DNA of 64,000 bases from Epithemia pelagica. Lineage: Eukaryota > Bacillariophyta > Bacillariophyceae > Surirellales > Surirellaceae. The stretch is taken from the NCBI GenBank assembly GCA_946965045.2, contig OX337242.1:1860001-1924000 (forward strand), given 5' to 3'. Below the pieces are notes generated by a model. The model was not told the origin of the DNA, ran no database searches, and was given only the letters and a program-made list of their open reading frames with translations. The position numbers and the translations under genes were made by a program. Positions 51,520-61,496 of this stretch are shown here, in pieces; position 1 is the stretch's first letter, and each line of letters opens with the position of its first letter.

Positions 51520-52902
51520 ATGGAGAAACCACCTCCACCGGATGGTACAGCACCTCCACCTGTAGCCAAGAAGGCAAAGAAGCAGGTAGAGAAACCCCTT
51601 CCACCTTTTCTTCAAACACTGAATATTCTCAGCATGCCTGACTACGAAGTTACCTCCACCAGGAAGAAAATAAAGAATGATGACGGAGTGGAGGAAGAGT
51701 TGGAGGTTGCGGAATCAATAATCAAGGGCGACGACAAGTGTCGACTGGAAAAAGAGCTCACTGCTCTACAACTCCGCAAGATTGCAAAGAACCTCGGTGT
51801 TACCAAAGGGAGTCTTTCCAAGGGACAGTGCTGCTATTGGATCCTACGTTCCAAGGGTGATCAAGGCATCATCCAGCGAGACGCACGAAAGCTCCCCGCC
51901 ACTCATTGTCGTATAATCAATGTATGGTTTCATAGAAACTATGTGGAGGACTTTGTGGCTTTCAATGATGCCAGATCAAGAACTACACAAGAAACTGGGC
52001 CTGGTTCTTCCTACGAACGCTTTTGGAAGTCAGTTGTCAATGCAGTCAATGGTTCGGAGACCACTCCCCAAAAACAACAACAACAATCAAGTTCTAGTCG
52101 GGAAACAATTCTTGTCCGTGAAGAGGATACCCTTGCGGAGCTTCCTGACTCGCAACCTATCGAAGCAGCCGATTCCGAGAGGAGAATTCTTGACTTCGGG
52201 TTGGATGACTCACCTGAGGATCCGTACAAGGACTTGCTCCTCAAAGAAGACATAGAGGAGAACAACACTTACAATGGCCACATCACGGATGCAAAGCAAG
52301 AAGGAATGGTACCTACCATTGAAAACTGTGTAAAGATCACAAGCAGCGATGTTACGATGCTTTTCAAGGCCTTGTTGAACATCAGGAAATTGATCTCTAC
52401 TGCGATGAAAGCCAGTGGATCACACGACAGTGATCCAATGGCTTTTGTTGATCAGGCTTTGTATAAGGCGACTACCAAAGTGCACCGCTTTGTGGCCTTC
52501 TACTTTTTCACTAGGGCTGAGATGGTCCAAGGTTTTGCCCATACATTCACCACTTCGCTGCCAGAGAGTCTTCGAGCCGAGAGTACACGGCCACTTGGAA
52601 CAATCTCTTCAACAGGCAAGTCAGGCAAGAAGAGTCGTTCCTCCACACCCAATTCCCAGACAACTAAGTCTTTGGAAGGAACAACTGCTGTTGCCATGCA
52701 GCAATCAGTAAAAGTAGCCATGGACCAGATGACGACTGAATCGCTTCAACGACAGTATGAACAGGTCCAGCATCTCATGGTTGCGGCAGAGGGACGTATG
52801 AAACGCAAATTTGCCAAAAAGTTGGAGAAGCTAGCGGAGAAGCTAGATTTACCAGCAGATTCGGAATCCTCTTCTTCCACCTCTTCCAAGGAATCAAATT
52901 AG
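51520..52902 (+). CDS. Harbinger accessory protein with SAP-like DNA-binding segment
   Basis: 460 residues from the ATG at 51520; the frame is open upstream without an ATG. The N-terminus is Pro/Lys-rich. Residues about 80-115 (LEKELTALQLRKIAKNLGVTKGSLSKGQ) resemble a SAP-type helix-turn-helix that binds DNA. A helical region follows (RIINVWFHRNYVEDFVAFNDARS, then SYERFWKSVVNAVN), with an acidic middle and a coiled-coil C-terminus with basic residues. Harbinger elements carry a second protein, often Myb-like, that recruits the nuclease to the ends. The position and motif suggest this role, but no Myb signature is visible. Confidence 0.7.
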   Translation: MEKPPPPDGTAPPPVAKKAKKQVEKPLPPFLQTLNILSMPDYEVTSTRKKIKNDDGVEEELEVAESIIKGDDKCRLEKELTALQLRKIAKNLGVTKGSLSKGQCCYWILRSKGDQGIIQRDARKLPATHCRIINVWFHRNYVEDFVAFNDARSRTTQETGPGSSYERFWKSVVNAVNGSETTPQKQQQQSSSSRETILVREEDTLAELPDSQPIEAADSERRILDFGLDDSPEDPYKDLLLKEDIEENNTYNGHITDAKQEGMVPTIENCVKITSSDVTMLFKALLNIRKLISTAMKASGSHDSDPMAFVDQALYKATTKVHRFVAFYFFTRAEMVQGFAHTFTTSLPESLRAESTRPLGTISSTGKSGKKSRSSTPNSQTTKSLEGTTAVAMQQSVKVAMDQMTTESLQRQYEQVQHLMVAAEGRMKRKFAKKLEKLAEKLDLPADSESSSSTSSKESN

Positions 52903-52972
52903 TAACATCTGTAATGTCCAAAATGTCTCTCTATATTAATATCCTTCTTTATTACTTCAATTCCTGGTAGTC

Positions 52973-54268
52973 TCAATTCTGGTGGCTTTGTGTGGGACGA
53001 ACAAGGCCTCGTTGGTCAATTCGTGAAGCCATTTGATGTCGTGCAGTGGAATGTGACCTGTTTAGACGACGATTACGACGGAGAAACCCTTGGTCATCAT
53101 ACAGCAACACATTTCCACTCACATCTACAGGTTGTGATGGCAAAAAAGTGCTGTTGTCTTGATTATGAAGAGCTTCGGTTCGATGCATATTTTGCAAAGA
53201 CTCACCTTGATCGAGTTGGCATTGGACAACAAAATTGTGTAGCCGTGCAATGGCCATAACATATACTGGGAGCCAACGTGTTACTTGACTGGGACGTTGT
53301 AGATAGCGCCACTTCATTTGCATAAGCCCAAAGGCCATCTCTACTCGAATGCGCAACTGGGAAGCAAAGTAATTAAAATTGTCAAAAAAGGGCTCCGTAT
53401 GATTTACCCCGTAGTAGATTGGAGTTACATGCTCCGAAGGGTCGTAGGCAGCGTCCCCAATGACGCAATAGCCCGGAGGTAGGTTGTCCACCATCGAAGC
53501 AAGGTCACATTCGTAGAATGCTACCCTGTCATTCATGTTGCCAGGGCCAACAATAGCAAAATATAGAAATTTTCCATTGTGGTCACATGCTGCCTGGATG
53601 TTGAATCCAAATTTGCAGTAGTGACCGGAGTAAAACTGGCGTTGGTTACCCACAAGTCTCTTACTGGGCATATTCGTGTGAAGGAGATACCCATCTATCA
53701 CTGCCACACAATTGATGATTGCTTGACCAAACGAGATGGACTCGAACCCAATAGCTGCTTCTTCGCATTCTGTTTCGGTACTTGGGAATTTAATAGCGAG
53801 AACAGGACAATTAACGATTGTTTCAGCAACCTCATGCAATATTTGATAGCAGTAAGATTTTGAAATCCCCATGCTTTGCCTTATGTCGTGAACTGCACCA
53901 CCACCCAAGTATCGTAATGTAGAATAGAGCTTAACTTCAGACTCAATATGTCCCCCACGGAGATCACCCATCTCCTGGTTTTTGCGTAGATCTTCCTTAA
54001 GTAGATCATGAAGCAGGAAGAAAGCATCCATGGGCATTCTGATGCACTTGATGAAGTCGGCCTGGTTGTTGCCAATGTTGTCCGCCTTGAACGTTTCCCA
54101 ATTGACTCTTTTCAATGGGGTGCTCTTCTTGCGAGACTTGGGTTGATTTTGGGTGGCTTCTTCTTGTTTGTTCTGCATTGATAACAGAACTGGCATTAGA
54201 GAAGCAACTGCTAACACCATTTGCCTTTGGCGCTGGAAGTTTTCTTCACCAAGGTTGTTTCTCTCCAT
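52973..54268 (-). CDS. PIF/Harbinger nuclease (DDE_Tnp_4 type)
   Basis: 431 residues, ATG at 54268. The N-terminal region contains a helix-turn-helix-like segment (GGGAVHDIRQSMGISKSYCYQIL). The catalytic domain has Asp in CVAVIDGYL, Asp in YCVIGDAAYD and Glu in RIRVEMAFGLMQMKWRYL. These are the three DDE residues in the characteristic Harbinger spacing and context, with F-N-I-Q-A-A-C-D and N-D in between. Length is normal for the family. No stops, so it may be active. It ends 70 bp from the accessory gene's stop. Confidence 0.93.
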   Translation of the reverse strand: MERNNLGEENFQRQRQMVLAVASLMPVLLSMQNKQEEATQNQPKSRKKSTPLKRVNWETFKADNIGNNQADFIKCIRMPMDAFFLLHDLLKEDLRKNQEMGDLRGGHIESEVKLYSTLRYLGGGAVHDIRQSMGISKSYCYQILHEVAETIVNCPVLAIKFPSTETECEEAAIGFESISFGQAIINCVAVIDGYLLHTNMPSKRLVGNQRQFYSGHYCKFGFNIQAACDHNGKFLYFAIVGPGNMNDRVAFYECDLASMVDNLPPGYCVIGDAAYDPSEHVTPIYYGVNHTEPFFDNFNYFASQLRIRVEMAFGLMQMKWRYLQRPSQVTRWLPVYVMAIARLHNFVVQCQLDQGESLQNMHRTEALHNQDNSTFLPSQPVDVSGNVLLYDDQGFLRRNRRLNRSHSTARHQMASRIDQRGLVRPTQSHQN

Positions 54269-54437
54269 CTTTTTGTTTCGTTGCTGTTTTGATTTGGACG
54301 AGATGAATGAGAGTTGGGGGGGGGCTAGAACTAGAGGAGGGGATGATAAGATGATATCATATCATCTTGATAAGAACCAAATTTTATCATACTAGAAGGT
54401 GCGACATGGAGAATGTCCGTCAGCGTGATATGAGATG

Positions 54438-54458
54438 ATATCACGCTCCCATAAGACC
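54438..54458 (-). repeat. Harbinger terminal inverted repeat, right
   Basis: Exact reverse complement of 51321-51341. Confidence 0.85.
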
Positions 54459-54509
54459 GAACCTCAGTTCTTCGGCACTCTCTTCTCTCTTCTCTCTTCG
54501 TTTCGGTTC

Positions 54510-54517
54510 GCAAACAT
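54510..54517. repeat. Target-site duplication of small hAT-like element, left (GCAAACAT)
   Basis: 8 bp repeated exactly at 55401-55408. Confidence 0.9.
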
Positions 54518-55400
54518 TAGAGCTGTGTCAAGCAACAGCTTTTTTCTGCTGGAGAACTCAAGCGCTTGAGCGCTTGAGCTTGGACCAAATTCAAGCGCTC
54601 AAGCGGCAGCGAACAGGGCTAACACGGGAAACTATGGCAATAGACTCATCGTAGCATCTCTAGTGAAATGGTAACTTGTCATACTACATGATAGGTGATG
54701 GAAAATCTATTTCGAAGTTACTCTTAAAAGATACTTTTCATTCCGTTGTCTTTGTGCGATCTCGTGGTGTAGCTTCTTCTTGCAAGAATAATGCCTTCTG
54801 ATTGCGTGAGCTTAGTTCGTTGCTGGGCACAGACGAAGAGCTCGTAGTGGGAAGTTGTGGAGAGATTCTTGTCTAATGATGAGTCGTTCCTCTTTTCAAT
54901 TGTTAGAGTCTAGCTAGCGGAGGTTGTGTAGTAGGCTTGTCGGAGACTTCGTCCATTTTTTCTCACTCCAACATGGTACAAATGCCAATGAACATTTTTC
55001 CTGTCCAATAATGGGACGCAAACTCCATCAGCAGCATCTTGAGGTATCTTTGTAACACATATTTCCTTGCCTTTGTGAATGACAAAAGTAGGAGGCCTTA
55101 CGTATTCTTTTTCCATGGATGACAATTTATTCTTCTCACTATCATCATTGTCATCTGTTGGGCCCTCTTCAGCCATTTGCTCATAATTTTCATCATCTGG
55201 ATGGTATGATGACTCATTGTGATCATCACTGGATGTCTCAGGAATTGTAGAAAGGCTGTTAGGGGCAGACGAATGATGGTTTGCTGCGTTTTGGCACTTT
55301 CCTCTAGTCTAGGTGCTTGAGCGCTTGAGCTCTCAAGCAACACCCTTTCTGTGCTGGAGCTCCTCAAGCGCTTGAGCGCTTGACGCTTGACCCAGCTCTA
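54518..55400. mobile_element. Non-autonomous hAT-like element (883 bp)
   Basis: Flanked by perfect 8-bp GCAAACAT copies. The ends are inverted: TAGAGCTGTGTCAAGC at the left and TAGAGCTGGGTCAAGC, reverse complemented, at the right, with one mismatch. TAGAGCTG is a typical hAT terminus. Both subterminal regions are packed with the palindromic unit CAAGCGCTTGAG, and a segment of about 55 bp is shared between them in direct orientation. No transposase; only a short frame at 54910-55176. It depends on a hAT transposase in trans, and its termini differ from those of the 7-kb hAT element here. Confidence 0.88.
54910..55176 (-). CDS. Small ORF inside the non-autonomous hAT-like element
   Basis: 88 codons with ATG. 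Middle residues (PTFVIHKGKEICVTKIPQDAADGVCVP) look like real protein sequence, but no family is recognised. Possibly a remnant of a lost internal gene of the parent element. Confidence 0.3.
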   Translation of the reverse strand: MAEEGPTDDNDDSEKNKLSSMEKEYVRPPTFVIHKGKEICVTKIPQDAADGVCVPLLDRKNVHWHLYHVGVRKNGRSLRQAYYTTSAS

Positions 55401-55408
55401 GCAAACAT
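55401..55408. repeat. Target-site duplication of small hAT-like element, right
   Basis: Identical to 54510-54517. Confidence 0.9.
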
Positions 55409-55864
55409 ATAGCTGAATCGGAACACTATCAGGTTATGAGCTTCTTCTCCAGGCTTTATGGAACAAAAAGAACATGGAACGCGTTTTTGCATCTCATGCC
55501 AAAATTCGAAAAATAATAGGTCATCTATGGCCTATTCACTATATTCACTCCTAACCTTGGCTTTTGGCTATCGACGAGTTGTTCTTCGGTCTATAGACTT
55601 GACAGAGAGTTCCTTGGAGTAACAGAGCAAACGAATCACAATAACCAATCTCCCTACGACATGGAGAAAGTCGACCAGAGGCAGAGGGGTACGTAGCTAC
55701 ATCCTGCGTGTATCCGAGGGAGCTTGTCCAACACTTTTGTGATTCTGGGTTGGTTGGTAGTATCAAGGTGGTCGGAATACAAGGCTGCAATCACTGCACC
55801 AAGTCAATGTTCGTGAAGGAAAAAGATAATGTACCCCCGTGTGTCAATGCCCATTTGTCTCGTG
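55409..55864. other. Intergenic, no gene seen
   Basis: Contains only short frames (for example 55551-55790 minus strand) without domains. Lies downstream of the methyltransferase gene. Confidence 0.35.
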
Positions 55865-57193
55865 TCATTGTCCGCTTTGTGTCACCACTGACGGCCGAGA
55901 TAACTGAAAAATAAAGAGAGTTGCTCCCACGAGAGCCATTTCCTCCAACGATGAGGAATGCAGATTGCGAGATGAATCATGATGATGTGTCGAGGACGAC
56001 TGGAACTCCAAGGGTGACACTTGACGCATCAGTTCAAAACCATAGTTTTGTGTGCCTTGTTGGACAATTCGCTCCTCCAATTGGTTTCTCTGTGCCTCCT
56101 TGTTTTGGTTGCTATTGTTGTTGTTGGTCTTGGTGGTGCCATTTTGTTGGTCGGCCGCCGACGACTGCGATGGAGGATTCTCTTTGGTGTAACACGCTCG
56201 TGGAACGTGCGAAAGAAGAAAATGACCCAAGACCACCGTTTCGCTCTGATGATTGTCCTTGTTGTCTTCATCAACGTCACCGTCATGGGGATCCGAATGG
56301 TGTTCTTTTCCCGCGAGGAGGGCATGTCGTGCCGATTGAAAAATGGGACCCAACATGGCAATGTCATACAAAATATCTGCGGCAATGACTGTATCAAAAC
56401 ATGACCAGGACAAACTGCTCTTGGTGGTGTTTTCCTTGGAACTACAAAGTGATTCGAGAAACGAAGAGGGTGACGAGGAGGATCCCCACATGTGTTGTGA
56501 AATTTGGTATTGGTCTTCCGAGATTTGATTGTGATGACAATTGCGTTGGCACAAGTCCAAGGCGGCTGGATCGGAATCGGTAAAGCACACTCGAGTTTTC
56601 ATTGTCGCTGCGGTACGACGATTGAGTGCATCCCTGTCAGACGATATGGCCTCAGGCCCATCATCACATGACAAAGCACGATTTATCGCTGTCGCCTCGG
56701 TCGTCCATGTCGATGGACGCAATAAACAGGCCAAACCCGCTAGGCCAGTGCCACTGCCCAACTCGAAAATAGATTTGCCATGAATGTAGGCATTGTAAAA
56801 CTCAAAAGACGACAATGCTGCCAAGAATAAGTAGGCCCCGGTCCAGACACAATTTCCTGTAGCATCATGGACACCGCTCGATAACTGCATCATATCCAAA
56901 GGAGTCAATTCCTCTACGTACTCCAACCAAAAGAAAGTGCGCGGGTCCAAAGAAGAGGAATCTGTTCTCCTGTCACTCTTGAGTTGGTGCGCATCGTTCT
57001 TTGTCTCGGTTTTCTCATTGTCGTCGTCGTTATCCTGGTCCGTGTGATAAAAGTATACCTTGTGTCGTTCATGTTGGGCAAACAAATTGAAATCCAACGG
57101 CAATCCCCAGTCTTCTTCCAGGACGCGTGGTTCTTCGACGTCGTTACTATTACCGTTATTCAAAGCGGCATCCTGGGTGGGAGTTGACGCCAT
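55865..57193 (-). CDS. METTL21/Methyltransf_16-type protein methyltransferase
   Basis: 442 residues, ATG at 57193, intronless. The S-adenosylmethionine-binding motif I is FELGSGTGLAGLACLL (143-157). An acidic residue follows in FTDSDPAALDLCQRN (204-218), and FDTVIAADILYD (266-277) is the D-x-x-Y signature of the seven-beta-strand lysine methyltransferases (METTL21/METTL22/FAM86 group). The preceding V-W-T-G-A-Y-L segment matches the family's W-x-G-A/S block. Insertions of Ser/Asp/Asn-rich sequence enlarge the domain. Members methylate lysines in translation factors or chaperones, or arginine or histidine in some cases; the substrate here is unknown. Confidence 0.85.
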   Translation of the reverse strand: MASTPTQDAALNNGNSNDVEEPRVLEEDWGLPLDFNLFAQHERHKVYFYHTDQDNDDDNEKTETKNDAHQLKSDRRTDSSSLDPRTFFWLEYVEELTPLDMMQLSSGVHDATGNCVWTGAYLFLAALSSFEFYNAYIHGKSIFELGSGTGLAGLACLLRPSTWTTEATAINRALSCDDGPEAISSDRDALNRRTAATMKTRVCFTDSDPAALDLCQRNCHHNQISEDQYQISQHMWGSSSSPSSFLESLCSSKENTTKSSLSWSCFDTVIAADILYDIAMLGPIFQSARHALLAGKEHHSDPHDGDVDEDNKDNHQSETVVLGHFLLSHVPRACYTKENPPSQSSAADQQNGTTKTNNNNSNQNKEAQRNQLEERIVQQGTQNYGFELMRQVSPLEFQSSSTHHHDSSRNLHSSSLEEMALVGATLFIFQLSRPSVVTQSGQ

Positions 57194-57552
57194 GACATGC
57201 CGCCCTCATTTCTTTGTTGAGAACGAAAACAATGAATGGATGGCATCGTGTGAGAGTCTAGAAACGACCTATTAGCGACTGGAATAGAAAGTCTATGCAA
57301 CGCAGTTGTGATTCATGCCGTACAAAAGATAGCTTACCTCATTACCTTCATTGATGACGTTTAGAAGTCCTTCCCTTTGCTTGTCGAAAGTAAAAGAAAA
57401 AATGATAGTTGGGTAAACATACAAACATATATTTTCTAACTATGCAGGGAAAATGAAAAATGTAAGAGAGGGAAAGTTTGGAGGAGTCGCCCCCGGATTC
57501 TTGCGGTTGGACGTGCAGCAAGTCACAACAACAAGAAATATGGTATTGGGAA
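57194..57552. other. Intergenic, no gene seen
   Basis: Between two minus-strand genes: promoter of the methyltransferase and 3' flank of the fasciclin-domain gene. Confidence 0.35.
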
Positions 57553-60500
57553 TCACTCCATCGGCGCAATGAGTTGGTTGATCACATGACCCATGCCATT
57601 GACAGCATCGAGACCATAATCTATAATCCTTGGCATATCTTCAGCGTAATTCCCAGCCCCTTTGACGTATAGGTCCGTCGTTCCCTCTTCGGGCCCAACG
57701 ATTTGAAGGCTGCCTCCCGCGGCCGAAGTCCAAAAGGCCACCGGTATGTTGGTATCGTGATCCTGGATGATGCTCACACGTTCCGCATCGGCATTGGATG
57801 CGGCATAGGCCATGCCGGGAACAATATGGTTCAGGAGAATACCTTCCAGAGCCGATCGGCCTTCCTCTGTATCACCAAACCAGAAATCTAATTGTTCTTG
57901 TCCCACTCGCTCGAATGCGTCATTCCTGGGGCAAAACACGGTCCACAACACTGGGGGTGTTTCTCCCAAGTACTCCAGTCTTGACAAGAGATTGGTGAGT
58001 TGGAGGCCATAAAAGAAAATGGACAACAATTCAGTGCTTTGAATCATTGTGGCCAATGAAACGGATGATGGAGGGTCATAGTGCTTGTTATCAATGACGG
58101 CATCCACGACATGAATGACTCCATTGGACCCTTGAATATCCCGGAACACAATTTGTGGACGGTTGTCACCCGCATTTCCTGAACCCTTGACAAAGGCCGT
58201 ATTTCGACTCGTTTTGATCACTTCCACAAAGGATCCCTGCAAGGACGTTTCGAGGGTACCATTTTTTAGGTCTTTGAACAAAAGCGCCTTTCCTGGAATC
58301 ATATGTGTCAGAGCAATCGATTTAAGAATGGATGGGTCTTCTTCGTTGTACAGATCTTTCAACACGTCGTAGCCAAGACTTCTCACGGCTGCATTGGTTG
58401 GTGCAAAGAGGGTAAAGGTTTGAGAGGGCTCCCCCAGATGGGAAAAGACCTCTGTTTCTCTCAAGGCCATACGGACCAGGGACAAATCTCCCATGACCAT
58501 TAATAACTTGCCCAAGGTCGGTGCTTCTTCCAGCCAAAATCGTTGTTTGCGGGAAATCACGGGAGATTCTAGCGCGTTTTGCGGATAGACGACCACCTGC
58601 CATCGATACCGGCCATAGGTGTTCAAGGACGCCTTGACAATGTACCCCACTCCTGCCTCATCGCCCGCGGAATTGGCAACCAAGTCAATCTCCGTCTCAG
58701 GAATCACAATATACCATTCATCATCATCCAAAGGGTCCTGTTGCTCTACCGACACAGTGATCCGGTCAATTTCTTGTCGTTGCCAAGCGACTGTAAACTC
58801 CAAATCGACCTCCAAGTTTACAACAACAGCGGACCGGATTGGAGAAATGGTTTGAATTATACCCGGAACCTTGACTGGAGCTTCGGGAGATGTCTCAATG
58901 CTGCTGGTGGCTGGATCAGGATCTGTGGGAATATTATCCACGGGTGGACTCGGAATGCTGTTACTAACAGCCAAGTCACAGAAGCTCACAGCACCAGTAA
59001 CGGTGGAACCAATCTCACCCTGTTCATCCAATGCCAATCCCACTCGATATCCCTTGACCATACTAAACGAGGCGTGGGCATCGTCGGGCAAGGCAATGCG
59101 TTGCAAACCACAGTGCTCGCACGTACTGGTTCCACCCGTACAACAGGTCTCTTGAGCATTATCATTCTTTTCCAACCCTTCTGGTACACGGTCCAAAATG
59201 TCATGCTGGGAATGATAGGGTATCAAAGCGCCCCAAGCTGTGAAATGATACCCACAGTCCACCATATCGGGACACTGACTGGCATCCAACAATTTCCAAT
59301 CCAAATCCAAGCGACCTGGAGTGGAGGCTGGTTCCTCGAGGCAATACTGAAATTGCCAATACGTGGCCTTGGATAAGTTGTAGTAGGCACGGCCGGGTAC
59401 GACAAAGTCGTACGAGCGAAACCCTCCCCCGGTTTGTTGCTGTGCACGATAGGGATGCAACGACCATTGTCCGTCACTCATCATGGTTTGTTCTTCCACT
59501 GGTGCCGGTTCGGAAGTTTCCTGCTCGTTGTCACTCATGGGAAATGGGTCGACGTCTTCGCTGTCGGCTACAATGCCTAAATCCAAGGCGTCTTCCCAAG
59601 AATCGACAAACCAAGGAGCTGCCAACAAATCGCCATTGCCATGAAGGGTAATGTCATGGATGCACCATGAACCTGTATGAATCTTGGTGGCTCCTCCTTC
59701 CGCCACGATGGTGTCACTCGCTTCCACGGATTGCAGTATCGAGGAAAACGAGAGAGTGCTCCAAAGCTCCAGTCGCCATCCCTTGAGACGCCGTAAATTC
59801 AAACTACTCTCGAAAGGTTCTTCTTCTTCTTCTTCTTCTTCTTGTTCGTGCTGTTCCGTCTCACTTTTGCTATCCTCTGCCTCGATGGTGATAGTGTTGT
59901 CTTCATAACCGGGTGGATCCGGAGGATGATTGCGCCCGGGGACGCGCAATCGAGGTGGAATGATATCCTTCCTTCGGATGGGTTCTTCTTCCTGCACAGA
60001 CGATTCTTGAGATTCCGCTTGTGATGTCGTACCATCCTTGGGTGCACTCGGTTCTGTGAAGGGAATGTTAGCACGCCTCCAATAGCTGGGATCGAGTGAC
60101 AATCGAACTGTCTTCCATCCTCCCTCCTGAGGCAAACTGTCTTCCACTCGAAATACTTTGGTGTTTTCTTCGTCATCTTGTGGTTCGATGGGTGGTGGTA
60201 CATAGGTCCAGGCTTGGTTCGGCTGACTGCAGAGCTTGTCGTGAGAGCACTCCTCCCAAAGAGAGAGTCGCCATTCCAAGTGAGGAGCCATCGTTTCTTC
60301 TAGGAGCTCTTGTTGTTGTTCTTGTTGGTGCGTTTCATGCCGATACGAAAAGGATAGTTCTTGTGCTCCATGACACGAAAAGACGGAAGCAAAGGTACGG
60401 CCCTCCTCGTTCTTTTCTGGTTGTGGCGGCAAGAGACTTTGCATCGAATACAACAAGGTGCGACCATCCTCTTCCTGGTCGGAGACGTGCGAAGCTTGTA

Positions 60501-60987
60501 GGTCCGACACCAAGGGATAAGAGGACGATGATGTGGTGGAGGAATACTCCACGCACAGCACATGGTTCGTGGTTATCGATGGCCCGCCGGACGATTCTTC
60601 TTTGGGAGGATTTGGAATCAAATGGGCATGCGCAATTTGAGTGTGACTGCTGCTGCGAGCATCAAGTTCAATCGCAAAGGGAGGAGGATCATAGGATTCA
60701 TTGTCGGTTGCAATGTAAATCCACTTGTCGGCCGGTACTACGGAATTGAACTGAAAGGATTCCAGAACATACGACACGAGCCATGGATCTTGTGAACTAT
60801 TCAAGGATCCTGATGACTTGGTTTCGGATTCCTCCTCGGTACGTGATGATTCTGGTGATTGTGGTTTTTCTTCTTCTTGATGGTTTTGTGGTGGTGATTC
60901 ATGCTTTGGAATTGCCAGAGAGGAATCTCCTCGCGTTCCCACCACTGCCAGAGAGGCAGCCACAAGAAACGCCGTCCACCGAATCAT
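57553..60987 (-). CDS. Large secreted protein with two C-terminal FAS1 (fasciclin) domains
   Basis: 1,144 residues from the ATG at 60987. A signal peptide is clear (MIRWTAFLVAASLAVVGTRG). The first about 800 residues are acidic and low in recognisable domains, with a poly-Glu run from (GAA)n near 59,820. They include several W/C-containing segments and a possible fibronectin-like stretch before the FAS1 region (VVVNLEVDLEFTVAWQRQEIDRITVSV). FAS1 domain 1 lies at about 822-965 (TFTLFAPTNAAVRSLG, ALTHMIPGKAL, GSNGVIHVVDAVI). FAS1 domain 2 lies at about 977-1140 (WTVFCPRNDAFERV, LNHIVPGMAY, GMGHVINQLI). FAS1 proteins mediate cell adhesion; diatom members are secreted or matrix proteins. Adhesion is inferred. 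Confidence 0.86.
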   Translation of the reverse strand: MIRWTAFLVAASLAVVGTRGDSSLAIPKHESPPQNHQEEEKPQSPESSRTEEESETKSSGSLNSSQDPWLVSYVLESFQFNSVVPADKWIYIATDNESYDPPPFAIELDARSSSHTQIAHAHLIPNPPKEESSGGPSITTNHVLCVEYSSTTSSSSYPLVSDLQASHVSDQEEDGRTLLYSMQSLLPPQPEKNEEGRTFASVFSCHGAQELSFSYRHETHQQEQQQELLEETMAPHLEWRLSLWEECSHDKLCSQPNQAWTYVPPPIEPQDDEENTKVFRVEDSLPQEGGWKTVRLSLDPSYWRRANIPFTEPSAPKDGTTSQAESQESSVQEEEPIRRKDIIPPRLRVPGRNHPPDPPGYEDNTITIEAEDSKSETEQHEQEEEEEEEEPFESSLNLRRLKGWRLELWSTLSFSSILQSVEASDTIVAEGGATKIHTGSWCIHDITLHGNGDLLAAPWFVDSWEDALDLGIVADSEDVDPFPMSDNEQETSEPAPVEEQTMMSDGQWSLHPYRAQQQTGGGFRSYDFVVPGRAYYNLSKATYWQFQYCLEEPASTPGRLDLDWKLLDASQCPDMVDCGYHFTAWGALIPYHSQHDILDRVPEGLEKNDNAQETCCTGGTSTCEHCGLQRIALPDDAHASFSMVKGYRVGLALDEQGEIGSTVTGAVSFCDLAVSNSIPSPPVDNIPTDPDPATSSIETSPEAPVKVPGIIQTISPIRSAVVVNLEVDLEFTVAWQRQEIDRITVSVEQQDPLDDDEWYIVIPETEIDLVANSAGDEAGVGYIVKASLNTYGRYRWQVVVYPQNALESPVISRKQRFWLEEAPTLGKLLMVMGDLSLVRMALRETEVFSHLGEPSQTFTLFAPTNAAVRSLGYDVLKDLYNEEDPSILKSIALTHMIPGKALLFKDLKNGTLETSLQGSFVEVIKTSRNTAFVKGSGNAGDNRPQIVFRDIQGSNGVIHVVDAVIDNKHYDPPSSVSLATMIQSTELLSIFFYGLQLTNLLSRLEYLGETPPVLWTVFCPRNDAFERVGQEQLDFWFGDTEEGRSALEGILLNHIVPGMAYAASNADAERVSIIQDHDTNIPVAFWTSAAGGSLQIVGPEEGTTDLYVKGAGNYAEDMPRIIDYGLDAVNGMGHVINQLIAPME

Positions 60988-61496
60988 GTTGTCCTTCTCG
61001 TAATTGCACAGGACACAACCAAACAGGGGTGATGGTGGGAGATTGCCTGACTCCCAACAGCGAGATGAGTATGTTCGAATGGATGGATGCGGAACTGTCA
61101 ATCTCTCGAGATTTTTTCTTCTTTAGATACTACTGGAATCAATACGACTCTTTGGGTTCAATTGGCACCAAAGGATTGGGTTCGTTTTCGCACTTTCGAT
61201 GAAACAACAACAAGATACACAAGCAATGGTTCTCGATGCGAATTCATCCATCACAAATCAACGAACGGGCACATGCCGAAAAGACGGATGGAATGTTGCA
61301 GATGGCGCGCGAATCAGAAGCATGTCACAAAGAGTCGCCGAGGAATCGCTGGAAAATCGCACAAATTATGACATAGGGTAGAGCAGGTAGACTATATGAT
61401 GGGAAGAAAAAATATGGTGTTGGCATACCCTTGGGATCCTTTGCGTCTACATTACTCTACCTAGTACTCAATTGTTGGTTCCAATGCCCACTCTTC
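60988..61496. other. Upstream region of the fasciclin-domain gene
   Basis: No gene seen; the coding frame is open to 61101 but without an ATG. Probable promoter and 5' UTR. Confidence 0.35.

Larger units (their letters stand above)
51321..54458. mobile_element. PIF/Harbinger DNA transposon with both proteins
   Basis: About 3.1 kb between exact 21-bp inverted repeats (51321-51341 and 54438-54458) that begin GGTCTTATGGGAGCG. GATAAGATGATA-like repeats lie inside both ends. It encodes the Harbinger nuclease on the minus strand and a second DNA-binding-type protein on the plus strand, tail-to-tail. The 3-bp TWA target duplication expected for the group is not evident directly outside these repeats, so the true termini may differ by a few bases. 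Confidence 0.85.
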
